From Catalimonadaceae bacterium JC749 (GTDB lineage Bacteria > Bacteroidota > Bacteroidia > Cytophagales > Cyclobacteriaceae): a stretch of 64,000 bases of DNA. The stretch covers positions 124,001-188,000 of the forward strand of contig JAJNNC010000011.1 in NCBI GenBank assembly GCA_021730635.1, in the 5' to 3' direction. A program made the position numbers and the translations under genes. Positions 18,201 to 27,230 of the stretch are shown one piece after another; the first letter of the stretch is position 1; every line of letters starts with the position of its first letter. Below the pieces are notes generated by a model, which saw only the letters and a list, made by a program, of their open reading frames with translations, was not told where the DNA came from and ran no database searches.

Positions 18201-18353
18201 GTCCTGTATCATGGACATGACATAATTATGCGAAAGGCCATCTTCAATGGTGAGATGCTCAAATTGTAGCTTCTCGTCTTGGGCATGAATTTCCTGACTG
18301 TTCCATACGATAAGCAGCAAGCTTGTACACCAGGATATTAGATAAGTTTTCAT
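14979..18353 (-). CDS. Two-component-regulator-propeller sensor histidine kinase
   Basis: 1124 residues. After a signal peptide ending near HAQ come about 14 propeller blades with the Reg_prop pattern (DRKGYLWFGTSNGLDKYD, DKEGTVWVGTVGGGL), a Y_Y_Y domain (about 700-790, FAYQLEGVDKDW), one membrane helix near 795-815, a charged coil, and HisKA/HATPase with His about 888 and GTGLGLSLSYDI. The periplasmic architecture is that of hybrid two-component systems of Bacteroidetes, but the receiver and AraC-type parts are absent and the protein ends after the kinase. It sits 70 bases downstream of the receiver/cyclase gene, a plausible phosphotransfer partner. Its 3' end is a mosaic of neighbouring kinase genes. 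Confidence 0.92.
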   Translation of the reverse strand: MKTYLISWCTSLLLIVWNSQEIHAQDEKLQFEHLTIEDGLSHNYVMSMIQDRKGYLWFGTSNGLDKYDGYQFTHYKFDPNDTTSLSKNIVITIWEDTKGIIWVGTNESICKFDPCTEKFTRLEMSEANPHAFKFAQSFAEDKEGNIWIAGSFEGQLRRVSRKTGKFSATNYASILGHGSGNSFSFSLIIIFKDKGGTLWMGSSSGLHRLNLTSQGTGKASKVSFTHYRHNPADPFSISPGGVVGIYEDHKGILWLVTQDGVLNAFDRKSGKFTSHLPNQNKPFVIHKLLGTSITEDVAGNLWIGTFSGLHKLDKERKKFTTYVHDQDDPSSLSNNFVFSALADRSGILWIGTEDGITKLDPHLKPFRLYRHDPLKANSLSHNKVKAICEDKEGTVWVGTVGGGLNALNKKTGEFTRYRHNPKDAGSLRNDLVTAILEDKGGNLWIGNGEVLSRLDDKKKKFMHYRLQHPFQKGTRNLPIFTMYEDRQGNFWLGTNNGLIKFDPKSGKTISYPYDPNHPEKISDWVVLCIQEDKEGDLWLGHGSMGLDRFNPKTGKFTKYVQDAQKRESISTNTVSSFYEDSKGNLWIGTDEGGLCQFNYSTETFTTFTEKQGLAGNSVYSILEDDEGNLWLGTNNGLSKFSPAGKKFTNYDATDGLQSNLFTPMVYEAVAFKGKDGTLYFGGNNGFNAFNPAAIRANTYVPPVVITQFRLFDKVISGKQEAKEIELAHDENFLSFEFAALNYTSSHKNQFAYQLEGVDKDWIYSGSRRFASYTDIGPGSYIFRVKGSNNDGVWNEEGASLQVTILPPWWRTWWAYGFYGLCFLAGVFAVDRIQRRRLIEKEREKAREKELAQAREIEKAYHELQQTQAQLIQKEKMASLGELTAGIAHEIQNPLNFVNNFSEMSEELCGEIEQEAKAGNTQEVLLITTDLKLNLEKISHHGKRADSIVKAMLQHSRASSGEKQLTDLNKLANEYLHLSYHGLRAKDKSFDAALVTEFDPQLGKVEVVPQELGRVLLNLYNNAFYATEQKKKTEQYDYMPEVKVSTKKVGNQVEIHVRDNGTGISETVKQKIFQPFFTTKPTGEGTGLGLSLSYDIVTKGHGGKMSVETAAGQYTELIVSLPIKP

Positions 18354-18423
18354 TTGCTTTCGGAAATATATGCGTAAAGCTAACCAGGTAGATATGGCTT
18401 GTATTTCCTGCGAAAATTGGTAT

Positions 18424-19470
18424 CTATTCTATCACCTCATAAATGACCATCGGCTGCGCTTTGTTCTTCAGTTTGACTTCTCCGATGTGCTTGCAGCGGA
18501 ACGATTCTTTTACCTGTTCGTAAGCCTGACTGGTAATCAGGATTTGCCCTGGTTTGGCCGCCGACTGTAGCCGCTGTGCCACGTTTACTACATCGCCGAT
18601 CACGGTATAATCCAGTCTTTTCAGAGAAACAGAACCTATATTGCCCGATACCATCTCTCCTGAGTTAATACCAATGGCTACTTGAGGGGTGTAATCCGGT
18701 GCTTCCGGAATGTTTTCCTGTAAAGTCTCGATTTTGCTGCGGGCAGCCAGGGCAGCATCTATGGCGCGGTCCAGGTGGTAGTCTCCGCGGAATACGGCCA
18801 TCACAGCATCGCCAATAAACTTATCTATGTAACCTCCCTGGGCAATGATCTCTTTGACCATCGCATCAAAAAGCCTGTTGATCAACCTGACCACCGTATT
18901 CGCCGGGGTATGCTCCGTGATGGTCGTGAAGCTGCAAACATCCAGAAAAGCTACCGTGGCCTCTATGGTTTCATTCACCAGCAAAGAATTTTCAAACTCC
19001 TGACGCGACATAAAATTGATCACCGTTTCATCCACATACATGCGAAGGATGTCGTTTTCTTTCACAGCCCGGAGTGTTTCCCGGAGCTGTTTGACATACT
19101 GCATAGTCTTTTGGATGGTGACCTCCAGATCCTTGAAGTCGACAGGTTTGCAAAGAAAATCAAAGGCGCCTCGGTTCATCGCCGTCCTTATATTCTGCAT
19201 ATCTCCATAAGCGGAGACGATCACGGTTTTGATAATAGGACTTACATCGTTGAGCTTCACCAGCAGGGTGAGCCCATCCATTTGAGGCATGTTGATATCG
19301 CTCAATACTATATCAATGTCGGGATTTTCTTCCAGCTTCTGTAAGGCTTCTACTCCATTGTGGGCAAAGGAAAATTCATATATATTTTCTCTGATCTGCC
19401 GGCGAAACTTTTGTTTGATAAGCAATTCGAGATCTTCCTCATCGTCTACCACTAGTATCTTGGCTGTCAT
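18424..19470 (-). CDS. Response regulator with class III adenylate/guanylate cyclase output
   Basis: 348 residues. The receiver domain (about 4-120) has acidic pocket Asp9/Asp10 and phospho-acceptor Asp58 ([12 protein letters not shown]). The class III cyclase catalytic domain (about 165-345) has both metal-binding aspartates, Asp177 (FLDVCSFT) and Asp221 (GDAVMAVF), a base-selecting Lys217 (DKFIGD) and the transition-state Asn296/Arg300 (VNVAQR). The active site therefore looks complete. It would make cAMP or cGMP on phosphorylation. The start overlaps the stop of the preceding receiver gene by 4 bases (ATGA type), so the two are translationally coupled. It is the only output domain in the whole kinase block. 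Confidence 0.92.
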   Translation of the reverse strand: MTAKILVVDDEEDLELLIKQKFRRQIRENIYEFSFAHNGVEALQKLEENPDIDIVLSDINMPQMDGLTLLVKLNDVSPIIKTVIVSAYGDMQNIRTAMNRGAFDFLCKPVDFKDLEVTIQKTMQYVKQLRETLRAVKENDILRMYVDETVINFMSRQEFENSLLVNETIEATVAFLDVCSFTTITEHTPANTVVRLINRLFDAMVKEIIAQGGYIDKFIGDAVMAVFRGDYHLDRAIDAALAARSKIETLQENIPEAPDYTPQVAIGINSGEMVSGNIGSVSLKRLDYTVIGDVVNVAQRLQSAAKPGQILITSQAYEQVKESFRCKHIGEVKLKNKAQPMVIYEVIE

Positions 19471-19841
19471 AAGTTGCTTCTGAGTTTAAGTTTAAGATCA
19501 TTAAAATCCAGGGGCTTGGTCAGAAAATCATTAGCACCATATTCCATCGCTTGCTGGTAATTTTGCTCATCACCATAAGCTGTGATGATCATAACAATAG
19601 GAGGGGGAGTGAGATATACTGAGCGAATGCGCCTGAGCAGCTCCAACCCACTCATGCCCGGCATGTTAATGTCCGAAAGTATTAAGACTACCTCCGAAAG
19701 GTGTTCGTTCAGATACTGCAAGGCAACTTCACCCGATTGCGCAAAGGCAAATTCTAAGCTGCCCTGCCGGATCTCCTGTCGGAAACGCTGCCGGAAAAGA
19801 GGCTCAATATCCGACTCATCGTCTACTACCAATATTTTCAT
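19467..19841 (-). CDS. Stand-alone receiver domain (CheY-like) response regulator
   Basis: 124 residues, receiver only. The acidic pair is Asp7/Asp8 (VVDDES), the phospho-acceptor Asp57 ([12 protein letters not shown]), and a conserved lysine sits in FLTKPLDF near the end. There is no output domain, so it probably works as a phosphate relay, sink or protein-interaction switch for the kinases downstream. It is the first gene of the minus-strand signalling block and shares a 4-base overlap with the receiver-cyclase gene. The two receivers are clearly similar, suggesting duplication. Confidence 0.9.
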   Translation of the reverse strand: MKILVVDDESDIEPLFRQRFRQEIRQGSLEFAFAQSGEVALQYLNEHLSEVVLILSDINMPGMSGLELLRRIRSVYLTPPPIVMIITAYGDEQNYQQAMEYGANDFLTKPLDFNDLKLKLRSNL

Positions 19842-20399
19842 AGGGTTGGCGTGTATTACATGTTCATTTCATGCTGGCCGCTGTCCTGGTCGTTTAGGGT
19901 AGCAGGTTTGGCAAACCAGCGATCCTGTCTGCATCATCAATTATCGTCGTTATGATCCAAGAACCTCCTGATGGATCTGTTCATGCACTAAAATGTACGG
20001 CTGGCAAGGATCCTGCTTGAAACTTTACTCTTTCAAGATTCTGCTACGTCTTAGTGGGCGACACTTCCTTATGAATTTTCCTGACGGTATCCATCGATGG
20101 CGATACAAAAGGAAGACAGTACCTGTAGAAAGACATCAGAAGGTATTCCTTACACCCTTTGATAATGCCAACGATTTACGAGGATAATCTACTGATCATC
20201 TATGGATCAATGTAACTAAGATGGAAAAAGGCAACAAATTTTCATAACGAAAACCATTAAAAAATAAGGCGATGAGTACGGGTATGGATCATATACCCTG
20301 AAAATACCCCTGAAAACCTGCTCACCCGGGGTAGAGGTTGCCCTGAGGCTGGCATCAGGCCAGGCAACAAACGTGGGCTTGCTGAACATATGCTACTTT
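19842..20399. other. 558-base non-coding gap between lactate permease and receiver gene
   Basis: No supported gene on either strand. It must contain the promoter of the minus-strand signalling block (right of 19841). A weak hairpin (GTTGCC at 20337 with GGCAAC at 20363, plus CTGA/TCAG inside) lies just beyond the stop of the permease gene but lacks a T tract. I see no known riboswitch or repeat. Confidence 0.5.
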
Positions 20400-22094
20400 C
20401 TAGGGTGACAAAGGATCGTTGATACCGAGCAAACCAATACCTATCAATCCCAGCAACCCTACCATCAGGACATAGTACAGCGTGGGAATAATGGTTTTCC
20501 TGAGGATGAGTCCTTCCTTTCCCAGATAGCCCACGGTAGCTGAGGCAGCCACCACATTGTGAATGGCGATCATGTTTCCGGCCGCGGCACCAACTGCCTG
20601 AAGGGCTACCATGAAAGAGGTAGGCATCACCAGCCTTTCTGCTACACCGAACTGAAAAAGGCTGAACATCAGGTTGCTGACTGTGTTGCTACCGGCAATG
20701 AAAGCCCCTAAAGCACCGATGGAAGGGGCAAACAAGGGATACACCTTCCCTACATGAACGGCCACCCATTCTGCCATCACAATGGGCATGCCTGGTAGAT
20801 CCTGTGGGTTGATCCCAGAGTTGATATAGATACGTACCATGGGCACGGTAAAGATCAGTACAAACCCTGCACCCAGCGCCATTCTGCTACTTTCCAACAG
20901 AGAGGTCTTTACGGCTGGCCATTGCATATGATGCATGAATACAGTGACCAGTCCGGCCACTAGTAAGATGGTACCTGGCAGATACAGCGGGGTGCTGGAA
21001 GCAGAGATAGCCGTACCCAGAATATTATCATTGCTAATGGCCATACTGCTCAGCAGGCTTTTGAAAGGCAGCTGGGGAAGGCGGCTCAGCACCAGCAGAG
21101 CAGCTACCAGAATATAAGGAGCCCAGGCTTTGATCAGGGAGATAGCAGGTTGGGTCTGCTTTTCATCCAGCTGGATATCCAGGGTGCCCATCCACATTTT
21201 CGGCCAGGTTTCCCGTGCCGGAAAATCCCAGTTTTCTTTGGGTAAGAGAAACCCTTTTTTCGCTGCCCACACTACCACAGCCATACCTATCAGGGAGCCT
21301 AAGAGGGAAGGAAACTCCGGTCCCAGGAAAATGCCGGTGAGTAGATAAGGGATGGTAAAGGAAAGACCACCAAAAAGGGCAAAAGGAAAGATAGCCAACC
21401 CTTCTTTCCAGCTTTTGTTTTGTCCAAAAAAACGGGTCATCATCGCTATCATAAAGACAGGCATCAGGGTGCCTGCCAGGGTGTGCAGTATGACCGCATC
21501 GGCGGTGATGATATGGAGATAATCCATAAAACTCAGGCCGGCCTCTGTCAGCTGGCTTTCTACCTGCGGTCCCTGCAATCCCCCCCGGGCTCCCACCAGG
21601 ATAGGCGTGCCCACCGCTCCGAAGGTCACAGGCGTGCTCTGTACCATCATGCCCAGCATCACAGCCGCCATAGAAGGAAAGCCCATAGCCACCAGCAAAG
21701 GGGCTGTGATGGCTGCGGGCGTGCCAAAACCGGCTGCGCCTTCTATGAAAGCCCCAAACAGCCAGACGATGATCACTACCTGCACCCGCCGGTCCTGACT
21801 GATCCCTGCAAACCCCTGACGAATCACGTTGATAGCGCCGGAATAACTGAGCAGTGTGAGCAATAAAATAGCTCCGAAAATAATATACAGGATATCAAAG
21901 GTGATAAAAAGCCCCTGGATGGCGGAAGCCAGGATGTGGGTGGCTGAGAAGTTCCAGGCCATATAAGCCACGACAGCCGTCAGGGCAAAGCCTACCGGCA
22001 TGGTGGTTCTGGCAGAAATGCGAAAGCCTACCAGCATGATGGCAACTACTACAATGGGCAGAAGGGCCAGAAAGGATAACAAAGATAGCGACAT
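20400..22094 (-). CDS. lldP: L-lactate permease family transporter
   Basis: 564 residues with about 12-14 hydrophobic helices, the usual size of the LctP/LldP lactate permease family. Family-typical segments include [20 protein letters not shown] (about 115-135) and [20 protein letters not shown] (about 460-480), the two conserved transport loops. It imports L- or D-lactate or glycolate with protons through the inner membrane. Located 46 bases after the D-lactate-dehydrogenase-type gene on the same strand, so uptake and oxidation are probably one operon. The start ATG is at 22094. Confidence 0.92.
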   Translation of the reverse strand: MSLSLLSFLALLPIVVVAIMLVGFRISARTTMPVGFALTAVVAYMAWNFSATHILASAIQGLFITFDILYIIFGAILLLTLLSYSGAINVIRQGFAGISQDRRVQVVIIVWLFGAFIEGAAGFGTPAAITAPLLVAMGFPSMAAVMLGMMVQSTPVTFGAVGTPILVGARGGLQGPQVESQLTEAGLSFMDYLHIITADAVILHTLAGTLMPVFMIAMMTRFFGQNKSWKEGLAIFPFALFGGLSFTIPYLLTGIFLGPEFPSLLGSLIGMAVVVWAAKKGFLLPKENWDFPARETWPKMWMGTLDIQLDEKQTQPAISLIKAWAPYILVAALLVLSRLPQLPFKSLLSSMAISNDNILGTAISASSTPLYLPGTILLVAGLVTVFMHHMQWPAVKTSLLESSRMALGAGFVLIFTVPMVRIYINSGINPQDLPGMPIVMAEWVAVHVGKVYPLFAPSIGALGAFIAGSNTVSNLMFSLFQFGVAERLVMPTSFMVALQAVGAAAGNMIAIHNVVAASATVGYLGKEGLILRKTIIPTLYYVLMVGLLGLIGIGLLGINDPLSP

Positions 22095-22140
22095 AAAAAG
22101 TACAATGACAGGATGTTTGAATGCGTAAATGATAGAATGG

Positions 22141-25014
22141 TTACTGTTTCACTTTGATGACCTCTACCCAGTGCCTGGGTTTTACGCCGGTAAAGTGTTC
22201 TATCTGATGGCGGCAACTAAAGCCGTTGGCGATCAGAGCGGTCCCTTCTTTCATCGCTCTTACCGCCGGAAAGAGAATGCTTTCTCCTATTTTCCGGGAG
22301 ATATCATAATGCTCCTTTTCATAACCAAAGGAACCCGCCATCCCACAACAGCCTGAAGGAATTTCCTTTACCGGCAGGTTCGTCTTTTCACAGATCGCTT
22401 TCAACCCTTTGGTACTGTAGAGGGCTTTCTGGTGGCAGTGCCCATGAAGCAGTATATTGGTAGCTACCGACTCGAAGGTTACCTTTACATTGCCTGCCTC
22501 CACTTCTCTGGACAAGAAGACATCGAGCATCATCACCTGTGCTTTCAGGCGCGTAGCTAAGGTTGTATCGTCAATCAGGTCTGGCAGGTCATCATTAAGG
22601 GCGGAGGCACAACTGGGTTCGCATACGACCACCGTCAACCCCTGGTCCAGGTATTGCTGTAAACCTGCCAGCGTTTTGGCCCCTTCTTTTTTGGCTTCTC
22701 TTAAAAAACCGTGGGAAATTTTAGGGCGCTGACAGCAGCCTACATTTGCTAATATCACTTCATAGCCACAGGCATTCAGTAGCTGAAGGGCGGATATCCC
22801 TATCTGGGGTTCATGAAAGTTGAGGTAAGTGTCGGCAAACAGTACGATCTTTTTATCACTCTTGTAGGCACGGGGTTGTGCTTTGTCAAACCATTGGTAA
22901 AAAGGCTGCTCAGCATATTTGGGCAACACTCTGCGCTGATCAAAACCGGCGAGCTTCTCTATGGCTGTCCTGAAGAGATGCGATTGTTGAAACCTGTTGA
23001 CCAGCCCTGCCAGGCTTCCGGAGAGATGAGCAGCCGCTTTGGAAGAATCCCGGATCAGGCGGTCGCGCAGCGTTATGCCATGCTCATCATAATACATCTG
23101 TGTGACGTCGCTTTTCATCTTAGCCATATCCACATTGCTGGGGCATTCTGACTTGCAGGCTTTACAAGACAGGCAAAGGTCCAGCACCTGGTGAAGGCGC
23201 TTGCTGGTGAGCCCTTCCTGATCCAACTGCCCTGACATGGCCAGCCTGAGGGCGTTGGCCCGGCCCCGGGTGGAGTGTTCTTCATCGCGGGTAGCCTTGA
23301 AACTGGGACACATCGTGCCGCCCAGCATCTTGCGGCATTCGCCTACTCCCGTACACATATGCACCGACTCTCTGAAACTGTTCTCCATCCGGTATTTAAA
23401 CTCAGTGTTTACCGCCCGGTCGGCATAGCTGGTCCCATAGCGTAGGTTATGTTCTATGGTCTGCGCATCTACAATTTTTCCGGGATTCATGAGATTTTCA
23501 GGATCAAACAACTGCTTGACCTGCCGGAAAGCCTGGTAGATTTGGGTACCAAAAAATCGTTCGTTGAAGGCACTCCTGACCAATCCATCTCCATGTTCTC
23601 CACTCCAGGAGCCTCCATACTTCATGACCAGTTCAAAGGTTTCATTGGCAATATTCTTCAGGTTTTCAATATCTTCGGCCTGTCTGAGATCCAGAATAGG
23701 CCGCACATGGATGACGCCTACGCTGGCATGGGCATACATGGATACCTTGGTATCATGCTTTTCACAGATTTTTATCACCTGGTCTATATATTCCGGCAAT
23801 ACCTCAATAGGGATACCCGCGTCTTCAATAAAGGGCAGGGGTTTCTTTTCTCCTTTGAGACCCAGCATCAGGCCCAAACCCTTTTTACGAATGATCCATA
23901 CATCATCATAGTCTTTGCCTTCAGGAAATAGGGGATGCGCATAGCCGATACCCTGCTCTTTCAGCACTGCAATCATATCAGCAGGCCGTTGCATCACATC
24001 CTCCGGGGTGTCTCCATAGAATTCTACAATCAGAATGGCCGCCGGATCCTGTTCGATAAAGCTACAATGCAGTTTGGTCGTCAGGTTTTCTTTGCTCAAC
24101 CTGAGAACGGTGCTGTCCAATATCTCAATGGCAGAGGGTTGAAAAGGAAGCATAGGCTTCACGGCGCTGATGGCTTCTATGACATCGGAAAAATGCACCA
24201 CACAGACCGATTTGTGGAGAGGAAGAGGTTCCAGATTCAATTTGAGCTCCAGGGTAGTCGCCAGCGTGCCTTCACTGCCGGTGATGAGTTTAGCCAGATT
24301 CCAGCGATCGGTGTAGACAAACTCATCCAGGTTATAGCCACCCACTCTTCGCATCACCTTGGGAAAACGACGCTTGATTTCCGGCTCATTTTGCCGGATC
24401 ATGTCGCGGAACTTACGGTAAATTTCTCCTTCCCGGGTGTTTTGCTGCGCTGTTTGCTCATAAGCTTCCGGTGACTGTTCTTTGAGGTGCAGGAGGGTGC
24501 CATCGGCCAGTAAAACTTTAGCTTCCAGGATATGATCAACCGTTTTGCCATAGAGAATACTTTTGGTACCGGAAGAGTTGTTACCGACCATACCCCCTAC
24601 ATTGGCTCTGCTGGAAGTGGCCGGATCGGGCGCAAAGTGTAAGCCGTAGGGGGCCAGCACCTCATTGAGCTCGTCCCGTACCAGCCCTGGTTCCACCCTG
24701 ACCCACCGTTCTTCTTCGTTGATTTCCAGGATCCTGTTCATGTATTTGGAGAAATCCAGCACCAGCGCTCCCCCTACAGTTTGGCCGGCCAGGCTGGTGC
24801 CCCCGCCGCGAGGGAGTATCTTTACTTTGTGATGCGCGGCCATTTCAACTGCCTTTTGTACGTCCGCTTCATTTTTGGGTAAAACGATGCCCAGCGGTTT
24901 GATCTGGTAAATACTGGCATCGGTGGCATACATGCCTAAAGAATATGCATCATCCAGCACCTCTCCCTGGATGCTTTCCTTTAACTGTGCGATCATAGGT
25001 AGCCTACCATTCAT
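22141..25014 (-). CDS. FAD-linked D-lactate dehydrogenase / glycolate-oxidase-type protein with Fe-S and CCG domains
   Basis: 957 residues, a fusion typical of D-lactate dehydrogenases of the Dld-II/YdiJ kind. The N-terminal FAD-binding PCMH domain ([32 protein letters not shown]) is followed by the FAD-oxidase C-terminal domain ([12 protein letters not shown]), a ferredoxin-like [4Fe-4S] domain with [12 protein letters not shown], and two cysteine-rich CCG motifs ([11 protein letters not shown] and [13 protein letters not shown]) as in GlpC/LutA. It would oxidise D-lactate or another D-2-hydroxy acid to the keto acid and pass electrons to the quinone pool. It is 46 bases ahead of the lactate permease and 52 bases after the malate-synthase-like gene, fitting growth on lactate or glycolate. 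Confidence 0.9.
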   Translation of the reverse strand: MNGRLPMIAQLKESIQGEVLDDAYSLGMYATDASIYQIKPLGIVLPKNEADVQKAVEMAAHHKVKILPRGGGTSLAGQTVGGALVLDFSKYMNRILEINEEERWVRVEPGLVRDELNEVLAPYGLHFAPDPATSSRANVGGMVGNNSSGTKSILYGKTVDHILEAKVLLADGTLLHLKEQSPEAYEQTAQQNTREGEIYRKFRDMIRQNEPEIKRRFPKVMRRVGGYNLDEFVYTDRWNLAKLITGSEGTLATTLELKLNLEPLPLHKSVCVVHFSDVIEAISAVKPMLPFQPSAIEILDSTVLRLSKENLTTKLHCSFIEQDPAAILIVEFYGDTPEDVMQRPADMIAVLKEQGIGYAHPLFPEGKDYDDVWIIRKKGLGLMLGLKGEKKPLPFIEDAGIPIEVLPEYIDQVIKICEKHDTKVSMYAHASVGVIHVRPILDLRQAEDIENLKNIANETFELVMKYGGSWSGEHGDGLVRSAFNERFFGTQIYQAFRQVKQLFDPENLMNPGKIVDAQTIEHNLRYGTSYADRAVNTEFKYRMENSFRESVHMCTGVGECRKMLGGTMCPSFKATRDEEHSTRGRANALRLAMSGQLDQEGLTSKRLHQVLDLCLSCKACKSECPSNVDMAKMKSDVTQMYYDEHGITLRDRLIRDSSKAAAHLSGSLAGLVNRFQQSHLFRTAIEKLAGFDQRRVLPKYAEQPFYQWFDKAQPRAYKSDKKIVLFADTYLNFHEPQIGISALQLLNACGYEVILANVGCCQRPKISHGFLREAKKEGAKTLAGLQQYLDQGLTVVVCEPSCASALNDDLPDLIDDTTLATRLKAQVMMLDVFLSREVEAGNVKVTFESVATNILLHGHCHQKALYSTKGLKAICEKTNLPVKEIPSGCCGMAGSFGYEKEHYDISRKIGESILFPAVRAMKEGTALIANGFSCRHQIEHFTGVKPRHWVEVIKVKQ

Positions 25015-25066
25015 ATAGTAAAATTGATTGAGTCTTTTTTAGGAGTTGTTGATATCAAGTGGAGTG

Positions 25067-26965
25067 TTACTTCTCCGGTCGTATAAAATCGATATTTTTG
25101 GTAATGCGGGCTCCCTCATTTTGAAAAGCCTCCCGGTACATTTGTATTCTCTTCCGGGCTTCTTCCAGTGCCATATTGTTAAGATTAATATTGAGTAAAT
25201 CAATAAACCAGGGCATCTTCACCTCGTTGCGTACATAGGAAGCCACTATCTCCCGGGAGATAGGCAAGGTGGTTGTTTTGGAGGAATCGTATACGTCTTT
25301 GTTCCGGGCATTGAGCAGCTTCTCATATTCTTCTTTCAGGAGCCTATCGAATAAGGCTGCCGAAAAAATACCCCCCGCCTGGGTGTCGGTTTCTTCATCA
25401 GCTTCTGTCAGAACAGCCCCCTTATGTACCCATTCCCAGAGGATGCTCAGTCGGATTTCTCCGGTAGCCATATCCTCCATCAGGTACAATACATCTTCAT
25501 TGCCAAAGAAATCTGCTGGCTTCAGGGCAGCGGCCTGCATGCCCTGCCCGAAGGCATTGCCATACTGCAAGGCCACACTGAGTAGGTTGCGGGCACCACG
25601 GATGGTGGTGGGGGCCGGTTCTATCAGTATTAAGTGGTCGGCATCCTGCTGCGTGTAGGTGAGGGGTGGAAAATTCCTGCCCAGTTGGTTGGCCTGTCCT
25701 GCTTTTTCCCATACAGGCCTCACGATGTGTACCATTTTCCAGTGGGCTACCCACTTGCCGCTGGCACCCTCCCGCTGTTCTCGCTCAGCACCTCCTACGG
25801 CTTTTTTCATGCTGGCGGAAACGCCTTCTGCTGAGCCTACCGGTATGTTGGGCTCCATACCGCCCTGCCAAAGGGCAAAGTTGCCGTTTTTGTCAGGCGT
25901 GTTGACCGCCCGGCGAACACGATCTTCATAATGACGCATATAGCCGTAGGTCATGGTAATGGCTTCAATATCAGGGTTAATAAAACTGTCGTCCCAGGCC
26001 ATGGCATCCGAGACACTGTTGATGTAATCCCAGCGGCCGGTATTATAGCCTACAAAATGTTTGCCCAGGGCCGCCCTGATTTCCATGAGCTGATAAGTCG
26101 CTTCAAGCTGTTCGACCAGGACGTATACTTTGAGAGTGCCTACCGCCAGTCCGATCTGGTTTTCCAATGCGGTGAGCATCTCATTCCATAGGGCCGCCTC
26201 TCCGGCCGTTTGAATCTTGGGCAGGTATAAGACAACAGAGGCGCCAGCCTGCTGTAAGGCTTTATAGTTGTTGACCACGTATAAAGTCATATCCACGATA
26301 GAGGCAGCCATGGCTACTCCATTGCTTTCACAGATATGGCGGTCGTCGAGGTGTAGCCCGCGGGCGCGAAATATTTTGGTGGTAAAAGTAAGTTGTTCTT
26401 CCCAGTTGTCTATGATGGAATGTCCAAAGAAATCCATAGCCCAGCGGTTCATCTCGGTGGCTATCTGCGCTGCCACTTTCATAAAGACAGGATCTTTACT
26501 GATGGCCAGTTTCAGGTTACGCTGATTATCGAGCGACATGGCCTTGATCTGACCCAGGGCGTCTTCTCCGTCAAACATCCAGCCATCAGCACCCGATAGC
26601 AAGGCATAAGCCACATTGCGGATACTGCTTTCCAGGGGGGCATTGGGTTTGGCGGCCGGGCCAGTACCCTGTATCCATTGCCGCTGCAGGTCGGCCGGAA
26701 TGACAGCTCCTTCAAAGTTACCATCCCGGGCATCCTGTACTTTGATCTTTGTCCGGGGAATGTAACTCTCCGGATCCAGGAAGGTAATCCTTTTTTTCTG
26801 TTGCTGGCGTTCCGCTCTTCTTTTCATCCGCAAAACCATCACTGCTTTCACTTCCTGGTTGAAAGAGGCCAGTGAGGAAAGCACTGCCAGTGCCTCGGGG
26901 TTTAAAATATCAGGGTAGGTTTCTTTCAGGTTTCCCTGAATGATTAAGTTGTTGTCTGTCATCAT
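25067..26965 (-). CDS. Malate-synthase-like aldolase/citrate-lyase family protein
   Basis: 632 residues, longer than the usual 530 of malate synthase A. Family hallmarks include SGADGWMFDGEDAL, RARGLHLDDRHI (in place of the PRGWHLDEKH-type motif), the glyoxylate/Mg region VGYNTGRWDYINSVSDAMAWD, and a large C-terminal helical domain. Malate synthase condenses glyoxylate with acetyl-CoA. The motif departures and the extra 100 residues make a related but different aldolase reaction possible. No isocitrate lyase is present in the window. Position ahead of the hydroxyacid oxidase and lactate permease suggests use of glyoxylate formed by glycolate oxidation. Tandem ATGs at 26965 and 26962; either can start. 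Confidence 0.8.
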   Translation of the reverse strand: MMTDNNLIIQGNLKETYPDILNPEALAVLSSLASFNQEVKAVMVLRMKRRAERQQQKKRITFLDPESYIPRTKIKVQDARDGNFEGAVIPADLQRQWIQGTGPAAKPNAPLESSIRNVAYALLSGADGWMFDGEDALGQIKAMSLDNQRNLKLAISKDPVFMKVAAQIATEMNRWAMDFFGHSIIDNWEEQLTFTTKIFRARGLHLDDRHICESNGVAMAASIVDMTLYVVNNYKALQQAGASVVLYLPKIQTAGEAALWNEMLTALENQIGLAVGTLKVYVLVEQLEATYQLMEIRAALGKHFVGYNTGRWDYINSVSDAMAWDDSFINPDIEAITMTYGYMRHYEDRVRRAVNTPDKNGNFALWQGGMEPNIPVGSAEGVSASMKKAVGGAEREQREGASGKWVAHWKMVHIVRPVWEKAGQANQLGRNFPPLTYTQQDADHLILIEPAPTTIRGARNLLSVALQYGNAFGQGMQAAALKPADFFGNEDVLYLMEDMATGEIRLSILWEWVHKGAVLTEADEETDTQAGGIFSAALFDRLLKEEYEKLLNARNKDVYDSSKTTTLPISREIVASYVRNEVKMPWFIDLLNINLNNMALEEARKRIQMYREAFQNEGARITKNIDFIRPEK

Positions 26966-27230
26966 GCGTGTTTCAGGCGTTGAGTAGTGTTATGCGTAAT
27001 CGTTTAAAATTTACTATAAAATTATTAACAATAATACTTTTAGATCATATCCCTTTCGAATAGCCTGATGATAGTTGGCTAGTTGCCCTTTCTTTGCCTC
27101 TAACGGATACGGCGGTATACTATAAATTTCTCCTGATTTTGTGTTGTTTTTGACTTTGTATTTTCACGCTACCAATTGCCAGGTTGTTTGATAGCTTCTT
27201 GAAGCGTTGTCGAAACAACAAATTCATTTC

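Noticed and set aside
18775-19344. 189-codon plus-strand frame inside the receiver-cyclase gene
   Set aside because: Overlaps completely a gene with intact receiver and cyclase motifs on the other strand.
20337-20368. Hairpin downstream of the lactate permease gene
   Set aside because: Broken stem and no T tract on the minus strand; too weak to call a terminator.
27206-27219. GTTGT-CGAA-ACAAC mini-hairpin downstream of the beta-helix gene
   Set aside because: Only 5 base pairs and no T run; expected by chance.
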